The notes: generated by a model not told the origin, from the letters alone. Shown: positions 10,906 to 24,381, counted from the stretch's first letter. The stretch: 64,000 bases of DNA from Hedera helix (GCA_947179155.2 OX359267.1:37216498-37280497), one strand, 5' to 3'. Numbers and translations: made by a program.

Positions 10906-13809
10906 GGTCCCAAATTTTATGAAATACAAAGTTTTATTTTTCTTCATATATATTTTTCTGAAACAGTAAGTGGTTAAATTGACAAAGTTAAAAGTTAAGG
11001 ATGTTATGTGCAAATTTTATTATATTGGACAATATTCGTTTTGTCGAAAAATATTTATTTTGTTGGAGAATATTTGAGTCGTATGGTAGCGCCGAAATAA
11101 CCAATCATTGGTAGACCCCGCAACGGAATATTGTCGGATATAGAAAACGACAAAAGTAACATTTTTAAATAAAAATAGTCAACGGTATTATCATTTTTAA
11201 CTGTTAAAATACTCGTGATAAAATAATAGTAACATACGGTATTTTATGATATTTTACTGAAGCACGCGGTATTCTATAGTAGCACAAGATATTACATAGT
11301 AGCACATGGTATTGCACAGTGTCTCATATTATTAATCTGAGAACTTGGTTATTGCATAATATTTTTCAATAATTGATAATACACAGTATTTTGCATTATT
11401 AATTCAATAATTGTCATACACTGTATTTTATATCATCGAGCCAATAATTGCTATTGCACTCTATTTTAAAATTATGGAACCAAATAATTATCACACTAAC
11501 AAATACACAGTAATTTATATTATTAAATTAATATTAATCTGTAACGTATTTTTACATTATTAGTGAATTATTGTTGTAGCATTATGTAGGACCCACAAGA
11601 AGAAAAAATATATATAAATATAAAAAAAATTATTATTCTATGTGAATAGTGTGTGGACCCTCTGTGGGGCTCACATGAAGAATGAAAAATTAGAATTCGC
11701 TGGGAGGAGTTGGCGGAGACTGCTGCAACCTTTGTTGAATTTTTTAGCACTTCCGTGCAACATGCCAGCTCACCTACCGCGCATAGTACATTCTTTTCTC
11801 CTATAAATAACTTGCTCAGCTGAATAGAAAAATCACACCTAAAACATAAAAAATTTCTGCAAGTATTTTGTGAGTATTTCTTTAAGAATAGTAAGGTTAT
11901 TTTGAGTGTTAGTAAACCAAAAAGAGTGTAGGGATTTCTCAAATTGATCTACTACATTTAAGCAGACTCTTTTCACTTGATAAGGTAATGAATATCATCT
12001 TCTTTTATCTTCTATTATTTAAATTTATTATAGTAAGGGATGTAATTTCGTTTATACTCTTAAACTTACTATGATAAATATTGTTCGGTAAAACTTCTGA
12101 AATGATTATAATTTTTTTAATAGTCTGCTCTTCATCTAATATCATTTCAATTGAACCTTCCTATTTTTCTAAACCTTTCTATTAAATTGTAACCGTTATT
12201 CTGAACTATGTATTTGAATATCATTTTTTGAATTTCACTCCACATCATGTTGACAATTTGGACATTATTTGAATCTGCATAAAGTAAAATTTTAAACTTT
12301 TGATAATTATTGTTTATCCTGTTTCTTTTGTTCATCAATTATATCTCTGTTGTTATTCTAATCATCAAGAATCAAGTTGTTGTTGATATATGTGGCTTGT
12401 GGCACAGATTGGATAAATGTGTTAATAGGTTAAAGGCGATATATTTAATGGTGTGTCTTTTAGGGCACGTGGTGAATGTTATCTTTGGCCCTTAGTGCAA
12501 AAATGAACTGTTGACTTGTATGGTTATGACCAGGAACTGTAAATTGGTATTATCATGACCAATGGTGTTTCAGATGATAAAAGTTGATGATGTTTTTCTT
12601 AAAAATTAAAATACAAATTAAATTTTTCTTTATATATTTTCTTCTGAAACGGTAAGTGGATAAATTGACAAAGTTAAAGCTAAAAATATTTTGTGCTAAT
12701 TTTATCTTGTTGGAGAATATTCGTTTAGTCGGAAAATATTTGATTCATACGACAACGCCGAAATTACTAAACATTGGTGGACCCCACAATGAAATATTAT
12801 CGAAAATAGAAAACGACATAAGTAACATTTTAAAATAAAAATGGTCTAGGGTACCATTACTTTTAACTATTAAAATATCCGGTGGTAAAGGAATAATAGA
12901 ACACGGTATTACATAGTAACATAAGGTATTGCACAATAGCATACGGTATTGCATAATGTTTTATATTATTGAATTGATAAAGTGACTATTGTATAATATT
13001 AACTTTATTGAACCAATAATTGTCACATGCACAATAATTCATATTATTGAAGTGATAATTATCACAATAGCATATGCACAGTAATTCACATTACTAAATC
13101 AATAATTGTCATTACACAGTAACATGCTCTTTCTTTTATTTATTTTTTGCATTATTATTATTCCTATTATGATGTTGATTAAACTGTTGTATTCCATTAT
13201 TAGTTAATTTTTTTGCTAGTATTGTGAGTCTCTAACTCATAAAGTTAACTACACTGCATTATTAGGGCACGTGGTGAATGTTTTCTTTGACTTGGGGCAA
13301 ATAAGAATTGTTGTTAGTATGATTATGACCAGTGGTGTTTCAGATGATAAAAATTAATGATATTTTTTTGAAAAAGAGAAGCTAAAAGATATCATAGTCT
13401 ACATGATTCTTCTAATGGATTGCTCATTTCACTGGTATTATTGATCTAAAACTTATTGTTTATTATATTCAATTGAGAACTCAACTGTTGAAAGTTAATG
13501 ATAATTTACTCATTCTTATCTTAGTCATGATATTTTTTAATTGGACTATTTAAGCTCACCCATTTGTTTGTTTCATTGTTCTTAAGGAAATGAGAGAGCA
13601 GCTGGATCTAACCGGGAGATGGAGTGAAGGTCCGAGTAATACTTGTAGTAGTCTTCACATGTTGTAAAATAGTGTGACAATAATAGTGAAGACTTAGTTG
13701 TATATTATTGAGCTCCATTTTTTTTTACTATGTATTATTTTGTAATAGTTACCGTGTATTTTTGACGTCTCAAATTGAACTGTGTATGCCTAAATTTAGG
13801 GGCGTCACA
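10901..13809 (+). repeat. Chimeric 3' LTR of element 1
   Basis: Positions 10901 to about 12605 match the first three quarters of the 5' LTR. The sequence then switches abruptly to the start of a second LTR subfamily, the one at 42868-45808. The segment about 12609-13809 begins with the TACAAATTAAATTTTTC block that lies about 25 bp inside that LTR, and ends in GGGGCGTCACA. The second part has a large internal deletion near 13250. The product is longer than the 5' LTR (about 2,909 against 2,166 bp). This reads as recombination or nested insertion followed by deletion. Confidence 0.8.
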
Positions 13810-15050
13810 AATTTTGCATAATAATTCATATTACAAATATTTAGACAAAAGTTATAATCACATAATACCAAAGTTCTTATATAGGAGAAAAATATTTATA
13901 GCAAATATTTAACAAATAATACATAAGTTTTTATATAAGAGAAATTTTTAATTAATATGTTGCCCTTTGTTTAATATGTTTAAATTAATATTTTGCACAT
14001 TATTTAATTAATATTTTACCCTTTTGTTTAATTTATTTGACTAATATTCTGCCATTTGTTTATTTTTTTTAAAAAATAATTAATATTTTACCCTTTGTTT
14101 AATTAATTTTTATCCGAACTCTGCATATTCATTTGATATGTAAACACATAAACTTTGCATATTTTGTGGATTCTTTGATACATTGTAAGGTTAATAAAGT
14201 ACATGTCATATATATATTTTTAAAATTACACATTAGCAGCTACCTTAACAAAGGTTAATCATGGTTTGGATTCTAGTATATTTTTTGGTATCCTAAGAGA
14301 ATTTTCAGAAGTACAATATTTAACCTGTTAAAAAAATTATATGTGAATTAAATTGATAACAATCATAAAGTTCATTGATTTTTTTGGACATTAAGTCATT
14401 TATATAACATTTGACTTAACACATATTATACTGTGTCATGTAGTATCTACTATTGATAAGTCAAGCATAATTTAGATTGATAATAATATTTTTTAGTTAA
14501 TTTTTCCCTCTCATCAATAGAGTTTTGGTAACTTCAATAAGTTTATTATAACTTTCAATTATTTTTCTAATATCTTCTTTGCTCAATTCTGCACTGCCCG
14601 GGCAGAACTCATGAACTTTATGGCGAGTTACGTACAAAGCAGTAAAAGTCAGGTCCGACTCTAGACCCTCCCAATCGAAACCTGTTAAATTTAATATAGA
14701 CTTGGACTAAAATAATTGAAAATATGAATTCCCATATCAATATGTTTCGCCGTAAAAAGAAAAAGAACAGAAATATAATAAGCTACACGTCTACACCAAA
14801 TTTACCAAAACCAGAGTGGTCGGTTTTGCAATTTGTCCACTAGCCAAGGACCAAATCCCAATTATTAAAGGGAAAAACGGTTTTACAAACTCAACTTGAT
14901 TTTTACCGGCAAACAAACTGCTTCAAATGTATATCAAACTCATTTTGTATACGGATCAAAAACCAGAAATTTACAGAGAGAGAAACGGAGTCTTGTTGAT
15001 TACCCAAATATAGATGTTTCAATTTTACTGCGTAAGCGGTTAATTTCTTT
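13810..15050. other. AT-rich upstream region of SWEET
   Basis: It contains degenerate direct repeats of a TTAATATTTTACCCTTTGTT-like unit at about 13950-14105, then unique AT-rich DNA. No gene or transposon boundary was recognised. The last few hundred bases should hold the SWEET promoter. Confidence 0.4.
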
Positions 15051-15057
15051 CACTCTG

Positions 15058-15070
15058 GTCTATATAAATA
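15058..15070 (+). promoter_or_regulatory. SWEET gene TATA box
   Basis: TCTATATAAATA lies about 135 bp before the start codon. A pyrimidine-rich CTTTCTTCTCTCC stretch follows, as is usual for plant transcription starts near 15090-15110. Confidence 0.6.
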
Positions 15071-15199
15071 AACCTTTCTTCTCTCCTTTCTTTACAATTC
15101 TCTCATTACAGTTCCAATTTTTTGGCTTTTCAGTTCTGGGAGTATTTTCTTTCATCTGGATTTGGTGTCATTTGTTTTTTTTGAAGAAGATTTGAAGAA

Positions 15200-15408
15200 A
15201 TGACGAATGCTCTGCATTCGGTGTTTGGGATTTTCGGTGGGCTTTCATTTCCCTTGCGATTTCCAATTTTATTACTCAGAAATTCTGTTTTTTTGGGAGT
15301 TGTTTGTCTATGATTTTAGTAAGAAGGTGGTTTTCTTTTTGTTTTCTTGAAACAGGGGATTTAACCGGTTTGTTCCTATTCTTGGCACCATTGTAAGCAT
15401 CTCTCTCT

Positions 15409-15453
<45 letters not shown>

Positions 15454-17656
15454 GATGTAAATCAAAGTTCTTTTCTTTGTTTATTTCAATTAGGAACTGA
15501 TATGCTATGGGTATTTTTATTTTTTATGTTTACTGGTCTCATTCAACTACTGCTCTGTTTCAATGTTTATCTGTTTTTCTGTGTGTGGCTAAATAGTTTC
15601 TCTGTTTCGATTAGAAGTCGAATTGAAATTGGTTCCGCCAATAGTTATCTCTTGATTTTGTTCATGAAAGTTACCATTTTTTTTATATTGCTTCTAATCT
15701 CTCTTTCTATATATATTACTACTACTACTACTATACATATAAGTATATATAGAAGTTCTTATTTGAATTTTGGTGATTGGTGGTAGGATTACATTCAAGA
15801 CGGTCGTTTTGAAAAAATCAACAGAGCAATTCTCAGGCATACCGTACGTCATGACTATGCTCAATTGCTTGCTTTCTGCCTGGTATGTTTCTTGTTATTT
15901 CTTAACTTCTGATCATCTCAAATTGTAAGTAGTGTAGTTGCATATGCTTTAATGTTCATAAATTGATAAATAAAATGGAAATTATAATCCCATATGCTAT
16001 AGACCTTGATATTATTTTTCATTATATAAAAAATCCTCCAAAATCATTTTTGATACTATTTATTACCATGGGATACTTCTTCTTTTTTTCTGTCATACTT
16101 TTCTAGAACTAATAAACCTCTTAAACACAGAATTTCCATGTATATCTTTTCATTTTAACTTGATGGGGAAGTATTTTATGTTTTATTCTCTTTTTCTTAT
16201 TAATTTAGAGTTAAGTTGAAGAATATAATCGTTTGGGCTATTCAGTCATTTCACTAGATTCCATTTATTAGATATTCTTATAACTTATTGCCTTGACATT
16301 ATACCCTCAATATGCTGATGAATTTACGGATTTTATCAATTGAATAGGTATGGTCTGCCTTTTGTATCACCAAACAACATACTAGTATCAGTGTTAAATG
16401 GCACTGGTGCAGGCATTGAGGCCATTTATGTGGTCATTTTCCTCATATTTGCACCCAAGAAGGAGAAGATGAAGATTTTTGGACTCCTTACCTTTGTTCT
16501 CACCGTGTTCTGCACCGTCTCATTAGTCTCCCTCTTTGCCCTCCATCACCAAAAGAGAAAGATTTTCTGTGGTTTTGCTGCCTCAATTTTCTCTGTAATA
16601 ATGTATGGTTCACCCCTATCTGTCATGGTAAGACCTCTCATGCCATTAGACAGTTATGAGCCTAATTATGTCGATAGTAAATACTTACCTATTTGGATAT
16701 ATGGTTAGGGAGGAATTGAGAAATGTCTCACTCTAATTTATTCAACATGTTAGTTGTAATCTAACTTTATCCTAGATTTGTTGATATATAATTATTTCTT
16801 TGCAGTTATACTCTATTTTTTCAAATAAAAATAATTATAATTTGGAGTAAAAATTTCAATTTTGAAATGTCTATGAATGACCCTTCTATTCATCATTTTA
16901 CTAGAACAGTTGCACTTGTTATATTTATGACTTATGAGCTATGTACTTGTCCACCCAAATAAGTTATCTTTTTTCCTTTTTTGGGTGATTTATTATTATG
17001 GTCTGCCAATAAACACTTGACTACGTTTCAGCTGAACGAGTTAGATGTACCCAAATATTAAGAGGGGTGGCCCCATAAATTTATGGTTCCACATTTCCAT
17101 TTGCCAAATTTATAAGAAAATAAAGCCAGCATAAAAGTAACCAAGTACTAAAAATTGAATAAATTGACGAATTTATTGATTAATAGTTGTATCATTTGAA
17201 TATGTGCAGAGGATGGTTATAAAAACAAAGAGTGTGGAGTACATGCCATTTTTCTTGTCACTGTTCAGTTTCCTTTGTGGGACTTCATGGTTCATATATG
17301 GTCTTCTGGGAAAAGACCCTTTTGTTGCTGTAAGTAAGAATTTTTTTTCTTTTAATTTTTTTGTTATTTTTAGTTGTAAAACATTTAAAATCTGATACAG
17401 GTTTTTTTTTTAAATTTGTAATGTTCTAATCTGATAATATATTTTTTAAATTACGGTTTTGCAGGTCCCAAATGGCTTTGGGTGTGGATTAGGCATACTA
17501 CAGCTTATCCTGTATGCCATTTACTGCAAAAACAAAGGCCAACCCAAGAAACCAACTACTGATGAATCATCAGCCCTGGAGATGGGGCTGGCCAATGGCA
17601 ACGACAAGTCCCGCTTTGATCGGAAGCCCTCAAGCAAGAACGATGATCGAATGTAG
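15200..17656 (+). CDS. SWEET bidirectional sugar transporter (SWEET1-like), 6 exons
   Basis: Joining exons 15200-15236, 15356-15392, 15787-15882, 16348-16627, 17210-17329 and 17465-17656 gives an open frame of 253 codons. All introns are GT-AG. SWEETs are seven-helix membrane uniporters built of two three-helix MtN3 bundles and a linker helix, passing glucose or sucrose down their gradient. Hallmarks seen here are the four hinge prolines (P24, P44, P146, P163), W57 and N74 in the first repeat, W177 and N193 in the second, and the motifs QFSGIPY, LNGTGA, APKKEK, TKSVEYMPF and VPNGFG. The hydrophilic tail (about 210-253) is rich in Lys, Asp and Ser. Length and six-exon layout are normal for the family. 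The close match to clade I (SWEET1-type, hexose) is from memory. No damage is visible, so it is probably functional. Confidence 0.95.
15400..15450. repeat. CT microsatellite in SWEET intron 2
   Basis: About 25 CT units, interrupted by CCCT, start just after the intron 2 donor. They are likely to vary in length between individuals. Confidence 0.95.
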
Positions 17657-17850
17657 AAACGTGCCCTTAATCCTCAAGCCTTTGTTTAAAAAATTGGGTT
17701 ATTTTTTAGGGGTTGGTGCTGATTTTGGGACTAAACAAGTTCTGATATTTATGTTATGGTTGTTACAATCTGAAAAATTACATGTAACAACATTCTATCC
17801 TGTTCTTCTGTCGCCCAAAAAATAAAAAATTGGTTGTCTATTTTTCGCAT
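17657..17850 (+). other. SWEET 3' untranslated region
   Basis: U-rich sequence follows the TAG stop. AATAAA at about 17821 is a plausible poly(A) signal. The precise end is unknown. Confidence 0.5.
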
Positions 17851-18168
17851 GTGGGCTCAATGGTTCAATTGTAGCTGAAAAAGACCTCTTATCAGAAGGA
17901 TTGTGGACGGTTGATAGAAGACCACATATATGACCACTAGCTTGCGCGAATGCCCGATTGAAGAAGCGTATGCATAAATGCTGCAGCTAACAGCATTATA
18001 GTGACCTGATATCTAAGAGGAACGTAACAAAAGTGCAACTGGATCATTACAACGCATATCGTTTAAATGTGGAACTTAACTTGGACCGTGAGAGATTGTA
18101 TAGGTATGTTTAGTTTTCCGTGCTAATACGTTTGGACTTCCAAGTATACTAATAAAACACTTCATAAA

Positions 18169-18243
18169 TTGGTAAAGGAATAAGCATATAGCATTGGTAA
18201 AGGAATAAGCATATAGTATTGGTAAAGGAATAAGCATATAAGG
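18169..18243 (+). repeat. Three 25-bp tandem units
   Basis: TTGGTAAAGGAATAAGCATA followed by TAGCA, TAGTA or TAAGG is repeated three times head to tail. The first 20 bases are identical in all three. Confidence 0.95.
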
Positions 18244-18739
18244 ATCACTATATTTTTGTTAATCAAAATTTATAAAATTTTAATATCCGATAACTGAATA
18301 ATTGAATAACCAAAAACTAAATAACCGATTTTTTTATTTTGGTTAATAACCGAAATCTGTGAATCAATCGTCTTAATCTCAATTTCTTAGGATAATTGAT
18401 TTTTGTTGACTTAAACTTGGAAATTGTTTCAATTGGTTATTGTTGCCTTGTAAAATAATTTGTTAGGAATATGAATACTTACATTAAATGAAAGATATAG
18501 AATGTTATATAATCACTCGATTATATTAGTCCTATTTTATTTGCTTGACTCTTTTTTATTCATTTTAAAGTTTGCCTAAACACAGTAAAATATTCATTTA
18601 ATACTTTTTCTCAATAATAAATTTTATTTTTCAAATTAATTTATCAAAAAGGTACATATTAAAATTATGACCTTAACAAACTTTACTATGAGTAAAAATG
18701 TCAAATATAACTCTACTTTTACTCTTCAAGATGGGGAAT

Positions 18740-19135
18740 AAAACATTACATTGCAAAAAAGTTGATTACATTTATTGCCCGAGAATACCTCCGGTTCACG
18801 TTAATACTTGGGAGGGATAAATCAACTTTTGGTGTTTATATTGGAATTAGACTTACAAGTTAATATTTCAACCGAAAAAAGTAACAAATTGATACTTGTG
18901 CTAAAAAAAACTTACAAACTGTTAATTATTAAGGTTCCGTCTGACTTTTGTTTAAATTTTTAACAAGCCAGAGGGAGAATGATGACATGGTGATGACTGG
19001 GCAAGAAAATAAATCAACTTTTGATTCCTAACTTACAAGTTGGTACCCCAACTGAAAAAAATAACAAACTAATGCTAGTACTATAAAAAATTTACAAGCT
19101 GTTAATTATTAAGATTTCATCCGACTTCTATTTAC
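18740..19135. repeat. Dispersed repeat, two imperfect copies
   Basis: Two imperfect direct copies (about 18820-18955 and 19005-19130) share words such as ACTTACAAGTT, AACAAA and CTGTTAATTATTAAG. A reverse-orientation relative lies at about 45900-46230. It is an uncharacterised dispersed repeat. Confidence 0.6.
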
Positions 19136-19833
19136 TGATTTCTTTTAATTTGCTCATGGATGTATGCTTAGTGTGTTAGTACAAATGATAATTATTTAAT
19201 GATGACAATATTGATCGTATAGTTAAATGATAATCGTAATAATGTTTTACTATTGTTCTATTTGATAATATGTTAGTGTTCTGTTTGATAATGCATCTGA
19301 GTAAATTCGTAAACTCATATGGACAGATAAAGTTTAATGTATATTTGTAAACTGTAACTTTTATACAACCCTTAAGTAAAAGTTAATGTACAAGGACTTT
19401 GATTAGAAGATCAAATCTGTTAGGTTGATCTGAACAATGCAAGAATCATAAGATTCAGTTTAATAGGACTTAGGGTTCAAATTAATTAGATTGATCCAGT
19501 CATAGACTTGTAATAGAATAAGAATAAGAAAACAAAGATTGCATAACAGAACAGAAGGAATCAAAATGTAAACAAGACTTTACGATATAGTCTACAATGC
19601 AAAACTTAGCAACAAAATTAGAAGAAGAGGAAATCACAAAGTTAATAAAACAAAATTATGGAACCGTCAAACAAATTACTCAAGATTAAAGCTTAATATG
19701 CCAGGGTTATCAAGTAGAATGAAAAACATGACAAACAAGGAAATCGTAAAACATAATGAAGACCGTAGAGCAAAATAGTCAAACTGTTGAAGTAAAGAAA
19801 GTAAATACTGAAAAATATGTTCAAAGATTATAA

Positions 19834-20047
19834 GGTTAAGCACGTTCGTAAAGTTTAGAGTAAACCAGAAGACTACTGAACAAAATCATAAAGACACGGG
19901 AAGAAAATCAACTCAACAAAAGAAAGCAGTAGTAGAAGAAGGTTAAGCACGTTCGTAAAGTTTAGAGTAAACCAGAAGATTACTGAACAAAATCATAAAG
20001 ACACAGGAAGAAAATCACCTCAACAAAAGAAAGAAGTAGCAGAAGAA
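19834..20047 (+). repeat. 107-bp tandem duplication in the solo LTR
   Basis: Two copies starting GGTTAAGCACGTTCGTAAAG at 19834 and 19941 differ at only a few bases. This is a recent duplication inside the copia-like LTR. Confidence 0.9.
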
Positions 20048-22077
20048 GACTGCAGGATAGGAAGAGTTAATCAAGTCAAAGACTCAACGATCATGAAGGA
20101 AGGAATCGTTGAGTAAGAAGTTATAAGCCCAACTGTGACGCCCCAAAATTCGGGTCTCCAATACCCGGATCCGTTCATCACGATCCAATACAAACGTCCA
20201 CCTCTAAACAACATACAATAACTAAATGCGGAATAATAAATATATGTTGTTCATTCAAAAGGTGTTACTAGTCTCAAGATACGATAACCTTACATAAAAG
20301 TACACAAATACCCTTAATAAAGTACTTAGGGTTTATATTACATAACAAGTAATTTAGATAACTACAAGGCTGCATCCTGAAGTCTACCACTTCATCTTTC
20401 CCTTACCCTTTTTCTTCCCAGAAGTCTCGGGTTGCACTGCAATAAGGTTTCATGATATAGCAAGGGTGAGCAACTAGTTTGCTCAACAAGTTTAAATAAC
20501 AACAAAAACAATATATCATGAATGAAAGGGAATAACTGAACAATTCAACAATATGAATAACATAAGCAGGAATAATGATTTGCTTTTAGAATCAAGATAG
20601 TCAAATAGACTATGAACTATAAATATCCACTGAAGTCAATAGCAAATTGACCCAATGGTTACTACCAGAAATATGTACCTGAGGGGATCAGCCTCAGTAC
20701 AATATGTGTATGCATAACATTTAATTTTCGTGTTTTGTACCTGATATTAGATACAGGGTACTCCCCTATAATAGATGGGTGTTCATACTAGTCTAAGAAT
20801 CCGTATCTTCAATGATTTGGATAGTTTTTAAAATCTTTAACATAAATGTCTAGCCGAACAATGGCTTAGACCTACTCTGAATAGTTCTTTAAACAATAGA
20901 ACAATAAATAAGGTACAAGTCAAAAACTGTACGAGCTCAAATGCACCAAGTGCGAATAACAATAATATCGATGTGGAATAATTGTAAAGTAATTTACACC
21001 ACTTAAAGCATGCTTGGAATTATAATTCAAGCTTAAATAAATAACTTGCTCGATGAAATGAGTTTAGAGATAAGGAACTTGCTTGTCTGCTCAGCTACAA
21101 TTAATGTCTAGCTTTAACTAGCTGGCTTTGAAAAACCTAACATTAATAAAGTTGGTTTAATAATTAGTACGACGTATTTGTACAACTATACGCTCACTAA
21201 GGAACTTATCTATCACGCATAAGTACTAACACATAATTTTCATCAGTGAAAATAATATTATTAACCTTATAGACCCTCTATTAAATTAGGTTAATAATTT
21301 AATAAGTTAGAAAATATTTTTCGTAAGTGTTGGACACTAATTAAACCCTTAAACAACTGATTACAATTGTTTAATTAAAGAATAATTAGATTCAAATTAT
21401 TTTATTAACTCAATCTCTATTTAATTACTATTTAACCTTGATTAAATAAAAAATAATTAATTATCTTTAGTTATTACTTAAAATAAATAATAACTAATTG
21501 TACATACTTATTATTTAATAATAATTAAATAATAAATAATTATTGATTTAATTTTAACCTTCTTTAATTTAATATTAATCAACTAATAATTAACTAAGTA
21601 ACTAACCTCACTTATTATTTAATTTAGGAAAATTAAATAATAGTTTACAAATTTTAATCATCTTTAATTATTATTTAATGTCAATTAAATAATAATTAAT
21701 TATTTAATTAATTTTAATTATTATTTAAGGTTAAATAATAATCAATTTATTTATCCTTATTTATTATTTACATTAAATAATAAATTATTAATCTAATAAC
21801 TTAATTTCCATTAGTCATTATTTAATTCTAATTAAATCATAATTAATTACTTAATTATCCTTATTTATTATTTAATAATATTTAAATAATAAAAAATTAA
21901 TTTATAAATTTTTATCTCTCTTCAATTATTATTTAATATAAATTAAATAATAATTGCTAATTTATCACCTTTATTTATTATTAACATTTTAAATAATAAA
22001 TAATTAATGAAATTTTTATTTATTTAACTTAACCATAACTTAGCTAACTAGATTAATATTTAAAATATTTAAATATT

Positions 22078-22266
22078 GGAAATTTTTCAAAAGCGAACTT
22101 TAAAAAGTAAACTAAAAACGAACCGTCGTCTTTGGTATCTATGGCGACAGTTCGACCCGTCGTCGTAGAGTGCATGGCTATGGCGACGGGTCGAGCCATC
22201 GCCATAGATACCAAAGACGACGGTTTGTCTTTGGTTCGCTTTTTAAGGTTCGCTGGAGAAGGGGAT
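22078..22266. mobile_element. Mutator-like foldback MITE
   Basis: The element is present in this LTR and absent at the matching site in the other LTR (near 35545). It is nearly all inverted repeat: arms containing GCGAACTTTAAAAAG and CCGTCGTCTTTGGTATCTAT pair across a loop near 22165. The sequence TATTTAAATATT flanks both sides, but part may be native AT sequence, so the true duplication is about 9-12 bp, as in Mutator-like elements. It has no coding capacity. Confidence 0.8.
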
Positions 22267-22458
22267 TATTTAAATATTAAACTTAATGAAAAATATCATC
22301 CCAAATATCATTTTTGTATTATTATTATTTTTGTTATAATTTTAAATTAATTTTGAAATATTTAAATTAATTAAAATTATCCAGAATGACACTTCTGTAA
22401 TTAAGCCAAAAAATTGAACAAAAGGGCAAACTGGTAAATTCTGCCAAAAACTAGTTCT

Positions 22459-22621
22459 CGCGCATTGCGCGCGTTAAACAGAAAACGAGCCAAAAACGGT
22501 GCCGTTTTGGATAACCCGCTGCAGGCTTCCTCGCGTAATGCGCGGTGTAACTTTTTCCCTACGCCAAACGACGTCGTTTGGCTCCGCGTCCGTCGGCCAA
22601 AAATGTCTGCGCGCATTGCCC
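22459..22621 (-). promoter_or_regulatory. Alternating palindrome array in element 2 3' LTR
   Basis: The order is A-B-A-B-A with centres at about 22465, 22500, 22538, 22572 and 22616. The B site at 22564-22581 is a perfect 18-bp palindrome, CCAAACGACGTCGTTTGG. The first A site is CGCGCATTGCGCGCG. This is a GC- and CpG-rich island in a very AT-rich LTR. The same spacing is kept in the other LTR (35725-35889). Confidence 0.6.
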
Positions 22622-24072
22622 GACCAGTACTTTTTTTTTTCTTTCCAGCAGATTGTCCATAGTAACTTTTAATACACCACTAAAAAAAAATTTATACCTT
22701 CAAGTAAGTTTTAACTCTTCAATAAAAATCCAAAAAAATTACCAATCACTTAATATCAAATTATAACATGAAAATTTAATTTTTCATGATTTAATTCCAT
22801 TTTTTTCATAAAAATTATTATACCAAATAAACTACTATAAATCATAACTTTTTGTGTATAACTCCATTTTGAGTGATCCAAACTTTATTTTTCTCATGAT
22901 TTAATGTTCTATAATATTAGAACATTAAATCTAAATATTATAAAAATTATTTTTGGTCATTATTTTGAGACTTGATTTAACACCACGAAACACATGTTTT
23001 TAGCATATAAATTATACCAAAATACAAATCAAGCATATTAAACTCAAGCATGACATAAATATTACTACTACACATTATTAACTATATTAACATGTTTATA
23101 CTCACATGTTGGTTTATTTAATTTATTTGCGTGCAAGTATACACGATCAACAAGTAATAAAGTGATAAAATAGAGTGTCGAACCCACATGGAATTAAATA
23201 ATAATAATTATCAAACACTAATTTAATATCAAATTAATTCTATTTAAACAATCTCAATTTAATTATAAAATTAACTAATCAAAATTACTAACTAAATTAA
23301 ACTACTAAAAATGATTAAATCAAATTAAAATAGTAAGATCACAATTTCCCCCAATGCTTCATTTAAATATCTTTATTCTCTTTTTAACTAATTAACTATA
23401 TAGAATTGTTAACTGTGATTTCTTAACTATTTACTAACCTTTTTCAAGAATTAATAAAAAGATTTATTCCAATTAAGTTACTATATTTCTATGAAAAATA
23501 ATTTGAAATAAACTTATTAAGATCTAACTCTCAATAAAGTTACATGTGGCATATAGGTATCTCCATCCTACACACTATTATGCTATTCTTCCTAAAAAGA
23601 ATCAACAAATTCACATGTTATCATATCCGGATCTAATCTTAGAATTCCTTCTAAGATATCACAATTAATTATTGCGCAAATAAGTATACATGAACGCACT
23701 AAATATGATAAACAACTCATATATAATCATCAATAATTAAAAAGAAAATAAATTAAATTAAATTACACATTGGGTTCAATTGCAATCTCAAATAAAAATT
23801 AACTCATAATTAAATAATTAATTAACCACAAATAATTTAACATCTCAAAATTACAAAAATAAAAGAGAAAGAAAAGAAATCAAATCTGTGTTGATATCCG
23901 TCTGTCACTCGGATCACAGTCTCCAATTTTCAAGCTCCGCCTTTAATTATTAAATTCTTCGCGTTAAATATTTGCTCCTAAAACTACTCATAAATTACTC
24001 TAATAATCTGTTATTCTATGTTAATATATTATAATCTATGTTAAAAGTGCTGAATATAATAGCTACATAGTG

Positions 24073-24082
24073 TATTTATAGG
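24073..24082 (-). promoter_or_regulatory. TATA box of LTR copy 3
   Basis: On the minus strand this reads CCTATAAATA. It sits about 150 bp downstream of the palindrome array, as in copies 1 and 2. Confidence 0.5.
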
Positions 24083-24230
24083 AGTACAATAATAATCCTA
24101 AGCTAATGTGGAAAAGAAATCCAATTTGGAATCAAATTAATGCACAAAACGCGAATAATCTGCTATTCCCAGAATTAACCGCGCGACAAACATGGCCTTA
24201 AGCCCAGTCAGCACCGCCCCAGACCAATCC

Positions 24231-24381
24231 GCGCATGGCGCCAACCTTGATTCCTAATGTTAACTGAAACGACGCCGTATCGATGAAGCTTTCGTGCATT
24301 GCGCGGAAGGTTATACAACTCCGACACGCCAAACGGTGTCGTACACCTGTGCAGCTGATATACACCTCGCGCGCGTGGCGC
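24231..24381 (-). promoter_or_regulatory. Alternating palindrome array in LTR copy 3
   Basis: The order is A-B-A-B-A with centres at about 24236, 24273, 24299, 24337 and 24376. The A sites read GCGCATGGCGC, GTGCATTGCGC and GCGCGTGGCGC. The B sites read ACGACGCCGT and ACGGTGTCGT. The individual bases have drifted but order and spacing remain. Confidence 0.55.

Larger units (their letters stand above)
3917..13809 (+). mobile_element. Ty3/gypsy chromovirus, element 1 (decayed)
   Basis: The structure is 5' LTR 3917-6082, primer-binding site, gag, protease, reverse transcriptase, RNase H, integrase, chromodomain, polypurine tract, and 3' LTR from 10901. The domain order and C-terminal chromodomain place it among plant chromoviruses, probably the Tekay/Del group by overall pol character (from family knowledge, not a tree). 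The LTRs begin TGTAAG and end in CA. All coding parts carry stops, so it is inactive. The two LTRs are visibly diverged. The 3' LTR is chimeric, so no clean target duplication (left flank CTTTA) can be matched. Confidence 0.9.
17851..19168. other. Intergenic AT-rich stretch with short repeats
   Basis: No gene is seen. It contains the 25-bp triplication at 18169, a stretch near 18280-18360 resembling hAT-MITE debris (repeated AATAACCGA-like words), and the duplicated repeat at 18740-19135. Confidence 0.45.

Noticed and set aside
16340..16708. Independent 122-codon gene
   Set aside because: It is SWEET exon 4 read through the donor at 16628 into intron sequence.
22459..22621. CRISPR-like array from the regular spacing of short repeats
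   Set aside because: The units are two alternating short palindromes in plant LTRs, with no spacer structure, leader or cas genes.
22401..22662. Arg-rich frames on both strands in the GC-rich block, also at 35666-35930 and 43-345
   Set aside because: They arise because palindromic GC-rich DNA stays open in several frames. The peptides are not conserved between copies beyond the DNA motifs.
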